A DNA stretch of 64,000 nt from Phycisphaeraceae bacterium (GTDB taxonomy: Bacteria; Planctomycetota; Phycisphaerae; Phycisphaerales; UBA1924), in the NCBI GenBank assembly GCA_019454185.1, contig CP075368.1, positions 1,963,649 to 2,027,648 on the forward strand, written 5' to 3'. Below are positions 11,109 through 19,624 of the stretch, one piece after another. Position 1 is the stretch's first letter. The number at the start of each line of letters is the position of its first letter. The notes under the pieces are model-generated. The model saw only the letters and a list, made by a program, of their open reading frames with translations. It did no database searches and was not told the DNA's origin. The translations under genes were made by a program, and so were the position numbers.

Positions 11109-11642
11109 ATGGACGATCCGATCACACACGACAACGCGGCGAAACGTGAAACTCCTGAGTTCTCGGACCTGATCATCGATCAAAGCCCGGACGAGATTCG
11201 TAGGCGGCTCGACATCGCCGCACGAAGGGGCAGGATCCCGGGGTTACATCCGGGAACCGGCGACCGACTCTTCCACGTGGATGGATGCGGTACACCGTTC
11301 GACCATCATCTGATCGCAACATGGACACCGGCAGGCAAGAGCACGCGAGTCAGTTTCACGCTTGAGAGACAGCGACGTATACCCTTGATCTTCGCGGCAT
11401 TACTGGTCGCAACAGTCTGGCCCGGCGTGTACTTCATGGATCAACTCATCCCCGGTGAGTGGAACTGGATACGAACCGAGTACTGGTATCTGCCGCTCAC
11501 GATCCTGCCTATTCCGTGGTTCTGGCGCTCGACGGCCAGAAAGTCGAGGCAGATCGCCGCGGAGGATGCGAATTCGATCGTGGCAAAGATCAGAACAGAG
11601 TTCGGGCTTCAACCAAGAGAAGAGACGGCCACGCCGGCATGA
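11109..11642 (+). CDS. Small membrane protein of unknown function, partner of a PD-(D/E)XK-like protein
   Basis: 177 residues. The ATG at 11109 has a strong Shine-Dalgarno sequence (cggagg, 5-6 nt upstream). Residues 1-88 are soluble and include GLHPGTGDRLFHVDGCGTPF; two hydrophobic segments follow at about 91-110 and 124-140, and a charged tail from 141. The order suggests two membrane helices with both ends in the cytoplasm. I recognise no family. Its stop overlaps the next start (ATGA), so the two proteins are probably made in step and may work together. Confidence 0.65.
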   Translation: MDDPITHDNAAKRETPEFSDLIIDQSPDEIRRRLDIAARRGRIPGLHPGTGDRLFHVDGCGTPFDHHLIATWTPAGKSTRVSFTLERQRRIPLIFAALLVATVWPGVYFMDQLIPGEWNWIRTEYWYLPLTILPIPWFWRSTARKSRQIAAEDANSIVAKIRTEFGLQPREETATPA

Positions 11643-12355
11643 GCGACGCGGCGCGCATCGTTGAGCAGATCGCTGACGGGCTGATCTCAGCGGAGATCGC
11701 GCTCGCTGAGGAACAAGCCCTGCGCGGGCTCGACATGCTCGATGAGACTGAGATCCACGTTCACATCGCCGGCTCGCTCGCTGCGTATGGATGGGGAGTC
11801 CTGCGGGAAGTGGCGTACCCGACCCCGCCGCATCCGCGTGCGAGGCGGTCACTCCGAGAACGCTGCGACCTTGTACTGACGCCGAGCCCGGGGCAGCACA
11901 TCATCGATGCAGTCGAGCGAGCCGCTCGGTTGGAGAAGCAGTCGGCGACGCTGTTCGCATCGATAGAAGACACGGCTCACCACGATGATGGTGAGATCGA
12001 TCCCTCTGTAGCGATCTGGCTGGAACTCAAGACAACCGGTGAGTTCGTGTGCCGCGATGGGATCGGGGGGCCGAATCAGTCTTACAGCAGCGAGGTTGTC
12101 CGCGGCCCCGCGACAGACCTTCGGAAGCTCGCATCAGACGCCACAATCGAGCGAGCTATCGCAACGCTGATCCTCTTTGCGAGCGATGAGACCGTCGCGC
12201 GTCACGATATCGACCGTGCGGCACACAGCATGCTCGATCGGGGACTGCCGCTCGGATCACTGGAGGTCGCGACGCTCAAGATCGCGGATCGGATCGGAAA
12301 CCGCTGCTGCTGCGTCGCGGGATTTGCGTGCGCTCGAAACCTGCTCAACGGTTAA
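11639..12355 (+). CDS. Putative PD-(D/E)XK-superfamily protein of unknown role
   Basis: 238 residues, start coupled to the preceding gene by ATGA. The pattern fits the restriction-endonuclease-like fold: an N-terminal helix with Glu (ETEIHVHIAGSLAAYGW), a strand LREVAYP, Asp77 in RERCDLVLTP, then Glu129-x-Lys131 in AIWLELKTTG, followed by SEVVRGPATDLRKL, which in such nucleases packs behind the active site. The C-terminus is cysteine-rich (NRCCCVAGFACA). The motif order and spacing are seen directly; the fold is inferred, and no methylase or other restriction gene is near. It overlaps the convergent lpxB by 11 bases. Confidence 0.6.
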   Translation: MSDAARIVEQIADGLISAEIALAEEQALRGLDMLDETEIHVHIAGSLAAYGWGVLREVAYPTPPHPRARRSLRERCDLVLTPSPGQHIIDAVERAARLEKQSATLFASIEDTAHHDDGEIDPSVAIWLELKTTGEFVCRDGIGGPNQSYSSEVVRGPATDLRKLASDATIERAIATLILFASDETVARHDIDRAAHSMLDRGLPLGSLEVATLKIADRIGNRCCCVAGFACARNLLNG

Positions 12356-13559
12356 GTGCTGCGATCGCGGGCATGGCGGCGCACGCCTCGTCCGCCGCAT
12401 CAGCGATCAGCTCCGCTGCCTTGGAGGAGGCATCCCTGCCGGCGAACTGCTCAACGACACGCTGCAACTCCGATCGTTGCAACGATGCGAGGTCGGGGGA
12501 CTCAAGCAGATCGCTCGCGTGCCGCACGATGGGCTCGGCGTCGCCGAAGTGCGGCACCAGTTCCGGGACAATCTCTCGACCGGCGATGAGGTTCGGCAGC
12601 GTGAAATGGTCTGTCGTGAAGAGAACGTCTCGCGCGATCGTGTAGAGAGCACGATCGAAGAGTCCCGACTTGTACACGATGACCATCGGGCGGCACTGTT
12701 TCGCGATCTGGAGCGTGACCGTTCCGCTGACAACGAGCGCGAGATCGCACCAACGCACGATGGCGTCTGTCCGGCCGGAGAGCATCTCCAGCCCGGCGGG
12801 CCAGCCCCCGAGATCCGCGGCCATCGACCGCAGCGTCTGTTCAACTCTCGGGGTTGTTGCCGCTACACAACCGATCAACTGCGGGTGGTCGGCCTTCAGG
12901 CGCCTGAACGCCTCGTGGAGAATCGGGAAGTTCCGTTGGATCTCACCGGGCCTGGATCCGGGCATGATCGCGATCCTTGGGTGAGTCTGGCCGAGGGCAG
13001 CCGCCTCTGTGTCGAGAGAGTCCGGATCGAGAACGTGGTCAAAGAGCGGATGACCGATGAACGTTGCGCGCACGCTCCTTTCATTGAACCACGGCTCCTC
13101 GAACGGAAGCAGACAGAGCACATGATCGGTCAGCTTGCGGAGCTTGTTGATACGCCAGCTCCCCCATGCCCAGACCTGCGGAGCGACGAGATGGACGACC
13201 CTGATCCCGCGACGCTTTGCGATGCGACAGATCGGGAAGTTCGCAGCCGGAGAATCGACCGGCACATGCACCGCGACCGGGTTACTCTCGAGCCACGCTG
13301 CGATCCGACGGTTGATGCCGCAGTGCTCCTTGATCTTCTTGATGCCCGGCATGCCCATCACCGCGTCGTCGCCGGTGCGCTCGACGATCGTCGCGCCGGC
13401 CTCGGCCATCTTGGGTCCACCCCAGGCGTGGATCGAGATATCGGGACGCGTCCTGCGGAGCCGGGCGATGACCGCCGATGCATGGTCATCGCCGGACGGC
13501 TCGAACGCCGTGAACAGGATTGCGGGTGTGCGGGATGGCGGCGGGGTGGCGCGTGACAA
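12345..13559 (-). CDS. lpxB: Lipid-A-disaccharide synthase
   Basis: A GT-B glycosyltransferase that joins UDP-2,3-diacylglucosamine to lipid X in lipid A synthesis at the inner membrane. The start ILFTAFEPSGDDHASAVI (family: AGExSGD) is followed by the DDAVMGMPGI, DSPAANFPICR and HLVAPQVWAWG blocks and, in the second half, IMPGSRPGEI and LVVSGTVTLQIA. Its 404 residues are close to the usual ~380. The start is a TTG at 13559. It lies 57 bases behind the response-regulator gene on the same strand, so kinase, regulator and lpxB probably form one transcription unit. No other lpx genes are in the window. Confidence 0.93.
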   Translation of the reverse strand: MSRATPPPSRTPAILFTAFEPSGDDHASAVIARLRRTRPDISIHAWGGPKMAEAGATIVERTGDDAVMGMPGIKKIKEHCGINRRIAAWLESNPVAVHVPVDSPAANFPICRIAKRRGIRVVHLVAPQVWAWGSWRINKLRKLTDHVLCLLPFEEPWFNERSVRATFIGHPLFDHVLDPDSLDTEAAALGQTHPRIAIMPGSRPGEIQRNFPILHEAFRRLKADHPQLIGCVAATTPRVEQTLRSMAADLGGWPAGLEMLSGRTDAIVRWCDLALVVSGTVTLQIAKQCRPMVIVYKSGLFDRALYTIARDVLFTTDHFTLPNLIAGREIVPELVPHFGDAEPIVRHASDLLESPDLASLQRSELQRVVEQFAGRDASSKAAELIADAADEACAAMPAIAALNR

Positions 13560-13616
13560 GGCAAGCAGTCAATCCAGCCGGAGGCCTCGGGTCAAATCGG
13601 ATGCAACGGGACCGGA

Positions 13617-14258
13617 TCAGAAACCCGAGTCCGAGAGCCACCCGGACGGCCGGGATCCCAGCGCGGTGGCGATGGCCAGCAAGGACTCCAGCGAGGGGAG
13701 GTGTGCGCCTCGCTCGATCGAGGAGAGCTGGCTGACGCTGACGCCCGATGCCTCGGAGAGCTCCTTGAGCGTCCATGAGCGTTCGGTTCGGGCCATCCGG
13801 ATGTGCCTCCCCAGCCCCATGCGGAGCCGGTCCTGGGCACGCTGGCCGAGCTCGAAGGCGTCGGCTGCTTGCGCGAGGCAGCGCCGGAGTTCATCGATCG
13901 AGAATGGCTTGGCAAGGTAGTCGAAGACGTCTTTCTTAAAGGTTTGGCGCATGCTGTCGAGCGAGGGGTATCCTGTGACCACGATCACGCACAGCCGCTG
14001 CCAACGCCGACGGATCTCGTTGAGCGTTTCTTCGCCGCTGAACCTGCCCATTTTGATGTCGAGGAGCACGACGTCCGGGAGCCGTTCCTCACACATGGAG
14101 AAAAACTCGTCAGGCGTCGACGCCACCCGCACCTCGTGTCCCTCGGCATCGAGCACTGTGGCGATGTACTGGCGGAAGTCCGCGTCGTCGTCGAGTGCGA
14201 CGACGGAGAGCGAAGGAGGCACGGCGGAAGGTGTCGATTCCGAGTCCATTGGGTACAT
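13617..14258 (-). CDS. Response regulator with receiver domain fused to an XRE-type helix-turn-helix
   Basis: 213 residues from the ATG at 14258 (a second ATG lies at 14249). The receiver (residues ~17-130) keeps the acidic pair Asp23/Asp24, phospho-acceptor Asp67 (VVLLDIKMG), Thr95 and Lys117 (YLAKPF). A short linker leads to a Cro/CI-type HTH at about 148-203 (WTLKELSEASGVSVSQLSSIERG). Most response regulators carry OmpR, NarL or NtrC output domains; a receiver-XRE fusion is less usual. It starts one base after the kinase stop, so it is the partner of that kinase and should control transcription upon phosphorylation. Confidence 0.9.
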   Translation of the reverse strand: MYPMDSESTPSAVPPSLSVVALDDDADFRQYIATVLDAEGHEVRVASTPDEFFSMCEERLPDVVLLDIKMGRFSGEETLNEIRRRWQRLCVIVVTGYPSLDSMRQTFKKDVFDYLAKPFSIDELRRCLAQAADAFELGQRAQDRLRMGLGRHIRMARTERSWTLKELSEASGVSVSQLSSIERGAHLPSLESLLAIATALGSRPSGWLSDSGF

Positions 14259-14259
14259 C

Positions 14260-15810
14260 CTACTCCGACTCTGCGGATCGGTGCTCTTCGGCGGGCTGCC
14301 CGCGCTCCGGTTGGCGCCCTTGAGCGTGCATCGGGAGGAGTAACTCCATTCTCGCGCCGCGTCTGTCCGGCATGTTCCCTGCAACAAGGACGCCGCCGTG
14401 CTCCCTGATGATCCCTTCTGAGACAGCCAGCCCAAGGCCCGTCCCTCGTGAATCCAGGCGTGTGCTGACGAACGGCTCGAAGAGCGTTGTGAGCAGGGAT
14501 GGCTCGATGCCCGGGCCGTTGTCTGTGACTGTGATGGTCGCCCAGATCGCTCCGTCTCGGTCCCCGACAACCGATTCAACCAAGATCTGACCTGGTGGAT
14601 CCGGTGCGAGCGAGGTGCGTGTCCGAACGGCGTCGGTCGCGTTGCGCAGCAGGTTCACGAAGACCTGCACCATTCTGTCGGCATCGCACTCGACGATCAG
14701 ATCCGGCTTGACCAGATTCTGTATGGAGACGTCTCTCGCATCGCGATCCAGTCGAACAAGCGTCGCGGCCTCCTCAACGATGCCTCGAATAGCAACCGGC
14801 TGCGAGATCGGCGGACGGACACGTGCGAAGTCCAGCAGGGACTCGCTGAGCCGCTCGAGTCGCCCCACCACTCTCAGCATCAACTGCGCTTCAGCGTCGG
14901 AGACGCCGGCCCCCGGGTCGCGGCTGAGCCGCTCGACCATCCCCTTGAGCACAGCGAGCGGGGTGTTCAACTCGTGCGAGATGCCCGCCGACATCATGCC
15001 GAGACTGGCCAGGCGATCCGCATCGGCAAGGTTGCGACGCGCCGCTTCGAGCAGGTGATTCTTGCGTTTGAGATCTCCCGCCACACGCTCGATCTCGCCA
15101 AGCGCCCTCGAGAGTTCGTGCTCCTTCTCGCGGATTGTCTTGATCGACTCGTTCCGCGAACGCATGATCTCACCCAGCTCATCGGCGGGAATCGCGGACT
15201 CCGGGATCAGCTCGTCGTCGGTTCGGCCTTCGCGAACGGCAAGATCTGCTCTCAGCATGCGACGGATAGGGGCGTAGACCTGCTGAGGCAGCACGAAGAC
15301 CTCGAGCGATAACGCGACAAGCGCATAGACGCCGAGCAGGGCGATCACCATGAATACATACAGGCGCATGACCGCGCTTCGGGCTTCATCGATCCGGACA
15401 CTGATCTTTGTGAACACTCCATCGTCCGCACGGGGGTCGAGATAGACGACCGTCGAGACCCCGCTGACGGCATCCACTCTCAGCGGCACACCGGGAGATG
15501 CGGAGGCCTTGTTTGCTTGTTCAGGAGGAAGCCCAAGATCGGAGGCCGACCCTCTGGCAACCACAATCCCATCGGGGAACGAGAGATCCGCGATCTCAGC
15601 AGAAATGAGAACTCGTGCCAGCGCGGTCGCCTCGTTTACTTCCGCGCGTTCGACGATCTCGGAGATCGCCGGCCTGAGCGCGGCCAACAGAATGGTCGCG
15701 AGCGCGGCCGAGAACGCTGTGTGCAAGAAGATGAGCTTCTTTCGGATGCGCATCCCGGCGAGGAGTCCTCGCCTGACGCGACGGTCCGAGACGCCGTGGC
15801 GCTCGCTCAC
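14260..15810 (-). CDS. Membrane sensor histidine kinase, partner of the receiver-XRE regulator
   Basis: 516 residues. Order: transmembrane helix ~27-45, a periplasmic sensor segment of ~100 residues, second helix ~150-174, a HAMP-like linker, a coiled coil, then the kinase. His279 sits in the H-box AGISHELNTPLAVLKG; the N-box is NLLRNATDAV and the G-boxes VTDNGPGIEP and RGTGLGLAVSEGI. The GTG at 15810 is chosen because AGGAG lies about 9 nt upstream; the ATG at 15753 (MRIRKKL) is the alternative. The ligand is unknown. It converts an envelope signal into phosphorylation of the adjacent regulator, with lpxB third in the unit. Confidence 0.9.
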   Translation of the reverse strand: MSERHGVSDRRVRRGLLAGMRIRKKLIFLHTAFSAALATILLAALRPAISEIVERAEVNEATALARVLISAEIADLSFPDGIVVARGSASDLGLPPEQANKASASPGVPLRVDAVSGVSTVVYLDPRADDGVFTKISVRIDEARSAVMRLYVFMVIALLGVYALVALSLEVFVLPQQVYAPIRRMLRADLAVREGRTDDELIPESAIPADELGEIMRSRNESIKTIREKEHELSRALGEIERVAGDLKRKNHLLEAARRNLADADRLASLGMMSAGISHELNTPLAVLKGMVERLSRDPGAGVSDAEAQLMLRVVGRLERLSESLLDFARVRPPISQPVAIRGIVEEAATLVRLDRDARDVSIQNLVKPDLIVECDADRMVQVFVNLLRNATDAVRTRTSLAPDPPGQILVESVVGDRDGAIWATITVTDNGPGIEPSLLTTLFEPFVSTRLDSRGTGLGLAVSEGIIREHGGVLVAGNMPDRRGARMELLLPMHAQGRQPERGQPAEEHRSAESE

Positions 15811-15862
15811 GCTGCCGATCTCCTTCCGAACGTGCCGGCTACAAGCGTGCCGCACCGTCGGC

Positions 15863-15868
15863 TACAGT
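15863..15868 (+). promoter_or_regulatory. TANNNT (-10-like) element of the rsmB-like gene
   Basis: TACAGT ends 5 nt before the GTG at 15874 and supports this start, since no Shine-Dalgarno sequence is present. Confidence 0.4.
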
Positions 15869-15873
15869 CCGAC

Positions 15874-17343
15874 GTGTCCAAGTTCCGCGAATCATCGTCC
15901 TCAGACCGTGGCCCCACGGCAAGCCGGTCCGCAAAGAAAGCGGCAGGACCTGGGCTGCAGAGTCAGGACGCCTCACCGACCCCCCCACCGCCCCCCACTG
16001 CCGCGACAGACGGGCGGGATGCGGCGATTCGTCACCTGGCGAGACTCGCTGCACGATACCCGGATCTGAACCCCGAGACTGTGAGAACAGATGGGCTCGA
16101 CACCCGTGAGGCCGCGCTTGCCCATGCAATCGTTGATCAGGCGGTGCGGCGGTGGATCACGATTGAGCATCTGATCCGCGTCTGCGCGATGCGCGAGCCC
16201 GCGGAGTTTGAGCCGCGACTCAGAGCCGCGCTCCTCAGTGGAGGCGTGCAGTTGCTGTTTCTTGATCGGATCCCTGATCACGCGGCGATCGACCAGACCG
16301 TAGAGTGGGCCAAGACGCGGATCAGGCCCGGGGCAGCCGGCATCACGAATGCTGTCCTCAGACGGCTTTCGAGCGTTCGAGCTTCTGATGCTTCAAGCAC
16401 GAGGATCCTGGATGACCGCTGGGAGGACCGACGAGACGAGCTCCCTCTGTCCTCGGGAGGATCTCTTCGTCTCGCGGGAGACGCGCTCCCCTCTGATTCC
16501 ATCGAGAGGTGGGCCGTATCAACCGGGCTGCCACGGGATCTTCTCTCGAAATGGGATCTGGATTGGGGGAGCGAGCGTGCACGCGATCTGGCCCTTCACG
16601 CCATGATGCAACCTCCGACGATCCTGAATGTGTCGCACGCCGAATCACGACTTCCTGCGGACCTGATCGAACCCCATTCCATCGCGGGCTTCGCTGTCTT
16701 TCAGGGGGACAGAGGCACACTTTCCAGAATGCTCAACGCACGCAGGGATGTCTGGGTGCAGGACTCTTCTGCCGGTGAAGCCGTGAACGCGATCGCTGCG
16801 ATCGACGCGGCACGAATCGTGGACGTCTGCGCAGGACGTGGCACAAAGACCCGCCAGCTCCGGGCGACGTTCCCTGGCGCATCGATCATCGCCTCTGACA
16901 CGGATCGAGCACGGCTGGCACAACTGGAAGAGATCGTGGAGAGTGACGAGCGGGTGGCGGTCGTCGATTCGGCATCGCTCGCGAGATCATGCAACGGGAA
17001 AGCGGATCTCGCGCTACTCGACGTCCCGTGCTCGAACACCGGAGTTCTCGCGCGCAGGGTTGAAGCGAGGCACCGCTACAGCCCAGAGCAGTCGCAACGG
17101 CTCAGAGAGATCCAGATCGGTATCGTCAAGCAATCGCTGAACCTCGTTCGATCAGGGGGATGGGTTGTGTACTCCACGTGCAGCATCGAGCCCGAAGAGA
17201 ACGAGGAACTCGCTAAACTGGTCAGCGACCGATTCGGGCTGCGCCTGGAAGCCATGCACCGCACCATGCCGGCGGGGAAGCCGGGAGAGCCGCCACATGG
17301 ATACCGTGACGGCTCATTCTGGGCAGTGCTGCAGCGGCCGTGA
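15874..17343 (+). CDS. rsmB: RsmB-type rRNA (cytosine-5) methyltransferase with N-terminal NusB-like domain
   Basis: 489 residues. A disordered start (Ser- and Pro-rich, with a run of five prolines) precedes a NusB-like helical domain at ~48-190 (AALAHAIVDQAVRRW, GITNAVLRRL). The methyltransferase half holds the SAM loop DVCAGRGTKTRQL, catalytic-base region DVPCSNTG with Cys386, and the second cysteine Cys436 in YSTCSIEPEEN. This two-cysteine layout is that of NOL1/NOP2/Sun m5C methyltransferases, and the NusB fusion points to RsmB, which in E. coli modifies 16S rRNA at C967. The Asn in place of Gly in PCSNTG is a minor deviation. Confidence 0.88.
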   Translation: MSKFRESSSSDRGPTASRSAKKAAGPGLQSQDASPTPPPPPTAATDGRDAAIRHLARLAARYPDLNPETVRTDGLDTREAALAHAIVDQAVRRWITIEHLIRVCAMREPAEFEPRLRAALLSGGVQLLFLDRIPDHAAIDQTVEWAKTRIRPGAAGITNAVLRRLSSVRASDASSTRILDDRWEDRRDELPLSSGGSLRLAGDALPSDSIERWAVSTGLPRDLLSKWDLDWGSERARDLALHAMMQPPTILNVSHAESRLPADLIEPHSIAGFAVFQGDRGTLSRMLNARRDVWVQDSSAGEAVNAIAAIDAARIVDVCAGRGTKTRQLRATFPGASIIASDTDRARLAQLEEIVESDERVAVVDSASLARSCNGKADLALLDVPCSNTGVLARRVEARHRYSPEQSQRLREIQIGIVKQSLNLVRSGGWVVYSTCSIEPEENEELAKLVSDRFGLRLEAMHRTMPAGKPGEPPHGYRDGSFWAVLQRP

Positions 17344-17473
17344 CTTTCACTAACGAAAATCGGGCCACGGTGCGGCCCCCCCCACGATTGGCCGCGTGTT
17401 GGGTGTGGTCTACACTCTGCCCCATCGCCGAGACGCCTCGGTCCATGACGCGGCCAACCGGGAAGAGCGACGA

Positions 17474-17929
17474 ATGAACCTGCTCGACATCCTTTCCCCA
17501 AGTTGCATCCGTGCCCCGCTTGTCGCTGTCGATAAGCGCGCCGTGATCGACGAGCTTGTCGATGTCCTCGCCGCTGCCGGCAAGGTCAGCGATCCTGGGA
17601 CGCTCAAGCAGGCCGTCTGGACTCGAGAGCAGACTCGCACGACAGGTATCGGGCACGGGCTTGCGATCCCCCATGGGAAAGCCGCGGGCATGTCTGCCCT
17701 GGCCATGGCGATCGGCAAACCTGCCAACCCCCTCGACTTTGAGGCGATCGACGGTCAGCCCGTGCGCTTGATTGTGCTTCTCGCCAGCCCTCCTGAGCGG
17801 ACGAGCGATCACATCCAGGCGCTTGCCAGAGTGAGCCGCCTGATGACGATGGAAGACTTCCGGCAGCGGATTTATAGCGCAAGCACCCCGGAAGAGATCC
17901 TCGAACTGATCAAATCTCAAGAGTCTTGA
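17474..17929 (+). CDS. PTS EIIA domain protein of fructose/nitrogen-regulatory (PtsN) type
   Basis: 151 residues, a single EIIA domain. The active-site histidine is His67 in GIGHGLAIPHGK, preceded by the REQTRTTGIG segment typical for this class; LARVSRLM lies in the C-terminal part. The ATG at 17474 has GGAAGAG 7 nt upstream; an in-frame extension to 17396 has no such site. No EIIB, EIIC, EI or HPr genes are nearby, so this is more likely a regulatory EIIA (PtsN-like phosphorelay) than part of a sugar uptake system. Confidence 0.88.
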   Translation: MNLLDILSPSCIRAPLVAVDKRAVIDELVDVLAAAGKVSDPGTLKQAVWTREQTRTTGIGHGLAIPHGKAAGMSALAMAIGKPANPLDFEAIDGQPVRLIVLLASPPERTSDHIQALARVSRLMTMEDFRQRIYSASTPEEILELIKSQES

Positions 17930-17946
17930 CACCCTCTATCAGGGTG
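17930..17946 (+). terminator. Short hairpin directly behind the EIIA gene
   Basis: CACCCT-ctatc-AGGGTG forms a perfect 6-bp stem starting at the EIIA stop. There is no clear T-run, so it is at best a weak terminator or mRNA 3' end. Confidence 0.3.
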
Positions 17947-18039
17947 GATTCAAGGTCCGGATAATCAACGCGGCCCAGCGCAGAGATCGGACCGTGGGGC
18001 TTCCGTTCTCAGTGCGATTCCGCTACGCTGAGTATCTCG

Positions 18040-18054
18040 TGGGGTTTAACCCCA
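18040..18054. promoter_or_regulatory. Perfect palindrome TGGGGTTTAACCCCA upstream of the sugar dehydrogenase gene
   Basis: Seven-base arms around one central T lie 26 nt before the ATG at 18080, in the leader or promoter. It could be an operator or a short hairpin near the ribosome-binding site (ggaggc). No regulator is suggested by the sequence. Confidence 0.3.
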
Positions 18055-18079
18055 TCACCCTGGAGACGGAGGCAGAAGC

Positions 18080-19507
18080 ATGAAGAAGATGATCGCCGCG
18101 GCCGCACTCGTGGCCGGTGTATCGTGGTGCGCGCACGCTCAGACCCCACTGACAACCGAACGGATCGCAGCGGGTCTCTCGAATCCTTTGTTCGTAACCC
18201 ATGCGCCCGGTGACGACACCAGGATCTTCATCGTTGAGCAGCGGTCGGGTTCCACGGGAAGAATCCGGATCTACAACCTGCTGACCAACACGCTCGTCAC
18301 GACGCCGTTCCTTTCGATATCCGGCGTTTCGACGGCGAGCGAGCAGGGCTTGCTGGGTCTTGCGTTCCACCCGAACTATCTGGCGAATGGCTACTTCTGG
18401 GTGAACTACACGAACTCATCCGGCACAACGGTGATCGCGCGATATCAGGCGACCGGCGACCCAGCGACGTCGAGCTTCGCCAATCTGGCCAGTGCTCAGG
18501 TTGTCCTGACGATTGCACAGCCGTTCAGCAATCACAACGGCGGCTGGATCGGCTTCGGACCGGACGGTTACCTCTACATCGCGACCGGTGACGGGGGCTC
18601 GGGCGGCGATCCGGGTAATCGTGCCCAAGATACGACCAACCAGTTGCTCGGAAAGATGCTCAGAATCGATGTCGACGGTCCGGACAACATCCCCGGAAAC
18701 GCCGACGACGATGGATTCCCTGCCGACGCCACCAAGCTCTACACGATTCCCTCGGAAAACCCGTTCGTCGGCACCGAGAACGACGACGAGATCTGGGCGT
18801 ACGGGCTTCGCAACCACTGGAGAAACTCCTTCGATCGCGAAACGGGCGATCTGTGGATCGCAGACGTCGGCCAGAACAACTGGGAAGAGATCAACCTCCA
18901 GCCCGCCACAAGCACGGGCGGCGAGAACTACGGCTGGCGCTGCTACGAAGGCAACAACGCCTTCAATACAACCGGTTGCGCCTCTGCTTCGACCATGAAG
19001 TTCCCCATCCATGTGTATAACCACTCGACCGATGGGTTCTCTTGCTCTGTGACCGGCGGGTACGTGTATCGCGGGCCGATCTGCGATCTTCGCGGCACAT
19101 ACTTCTTCGCTGACTATTGCTCGAACAGGATCAAGTCGTTCCGCTACAACGGCGTCTCGGTGACAGAGTTCACCGACCGAACGACGCAACTCGATCCGCC
19201 GGGTGCCATCGCGATCAACTCCATCACCTCGTTCGGCGAGGATAATCAGGGCAATCTGTACATCGTCGATGGCGGCGGAGAAGTGTTCCGCCTGATCCGG
19301 AGCGGTCCTGCTGCCGGGGATTACAACGGCGACACGATTGTTGACGTGCTCGATATCCTCGACTTCTTCGATGACTTCGGGACCTGCTTCGGCGAGGACC
19401 TGCCATGCGGCGGCCTAGGCAACCCTGATTTCAATGGCGATACCGTCGTCGACGTGCTCGACTTCCTGGACTTCCTCGATGCGTTCGGGCGCGACTACTG
19501 TGTGTGA
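18080..19507 (+). CDS. Secreted glucose/sorbosone dehydrogenase-like beta-propeller with dockerin-like tail
   Basis: 475 residues. A signal peptide (1-20, ending CAHA before Gln) is followed by a beta-propeller of the soluble PQQ-dependent sugar dehydrogenase (GSDH) type: GLSNPLFVTHAPGDDTRIFIVEQ, EQGLLGLAFHPNY, NHNGGWIGFGPDGYLYIATGDGG, and GLRNHWRNSFDRETGDLWIADVGQN. These proteins oxidise aldose sugars with PQQ and calcium. Residues ~413-475 form two acidic dockerin-like repeats (DYNGDTIVDVLDILDFFDDF and DFNGDTVVDVLDFLDFLDAF) that should bind calcium and may anchor the enzyme to the cell surface or to a scaffold. An AGACGGAGGC Shine-Dalgarno region precedes the ATG. Confidence 0.88.
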   Translation: MKKMIAAAALVAGVSWCAHAQTPLTTERIAAGLSNPLFVTHAPGDDTRIFIVEQRSGSTGRIRIYNLLTNTLVTTPFLSISGVSTASEQGLLGLAFHPNYLANGYFWVNYTNSSGTTVIARYQATGDPATSSFANLASAQVVLTIAQPFSNHNGGWIGFGPDGYLYIATGDGGSGGDPGNRAQDTTNQLLGKMLRIDVDGPDNIPGNADDDGFPADATKLYTIPSENPFVGTENDDEIWAYGLRNHWRNSFDRETGDLWIADVGQNNWEEINLQPATSTGGENYGWRCYEGNNAFNTTGCASASTMKFPIHVYNHSTDGFSCSVTGGYVYRGPICDLRGTYFFADYCSNRIKSFRYNGVSVTEFTDRTTQLDPPGAIAINSITSFGEDNQGNLYIVDGGGEVFRLIRSGPAAGDYNGDTIVDVLDILDFFDDFGTCFGEDLPCGGLGNPDFNGDTVVDVLDFLDFLDAFGRDYCV

Positions 19508-19569
19508 TCACGCCCAGACGACGCACGCCGACTGACGCAAGCCCGCCTTTGTTCTCGAATGCGCCGATC

Positions 19570-19605
19570 CGGGCCTCCCACGCTCGAACGAGTCTGGGAG
19601 GCCCG
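19570..19605. terminator. Hairpin between convergent genes
   Basis: CGGGCCTCCCA and TGGGAGGCCCG form a perfect 11-bp stem around a 14-nt loop that itself contains ctcg/cgag. It is followed on the plus strand by gTGTTCTT. It can serve the dehydrogenase gene and, reversed, the ExbB-like gene. Confidence 0.65.
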
Positions 19606-19624
19606 TGTTCTTGATGCAGCTCGC

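Noticed and set aside
12177-13556. 459-residue open frame on the plus strand
   Set aside because: Antisense to lpxB, Arg-rich without motifs.
17344-17473. GGGCC-acggtgc-GGCCC as a terminator of rsmB
   Set aside because: Stem of only five pairs, followed by C's rather than T's.
17926-17960. TTGACA at the EIIA stop as a -35 box
   Set aside because: No -10 at 15-19 nt; the nearest TAATC lies 29 nt away.
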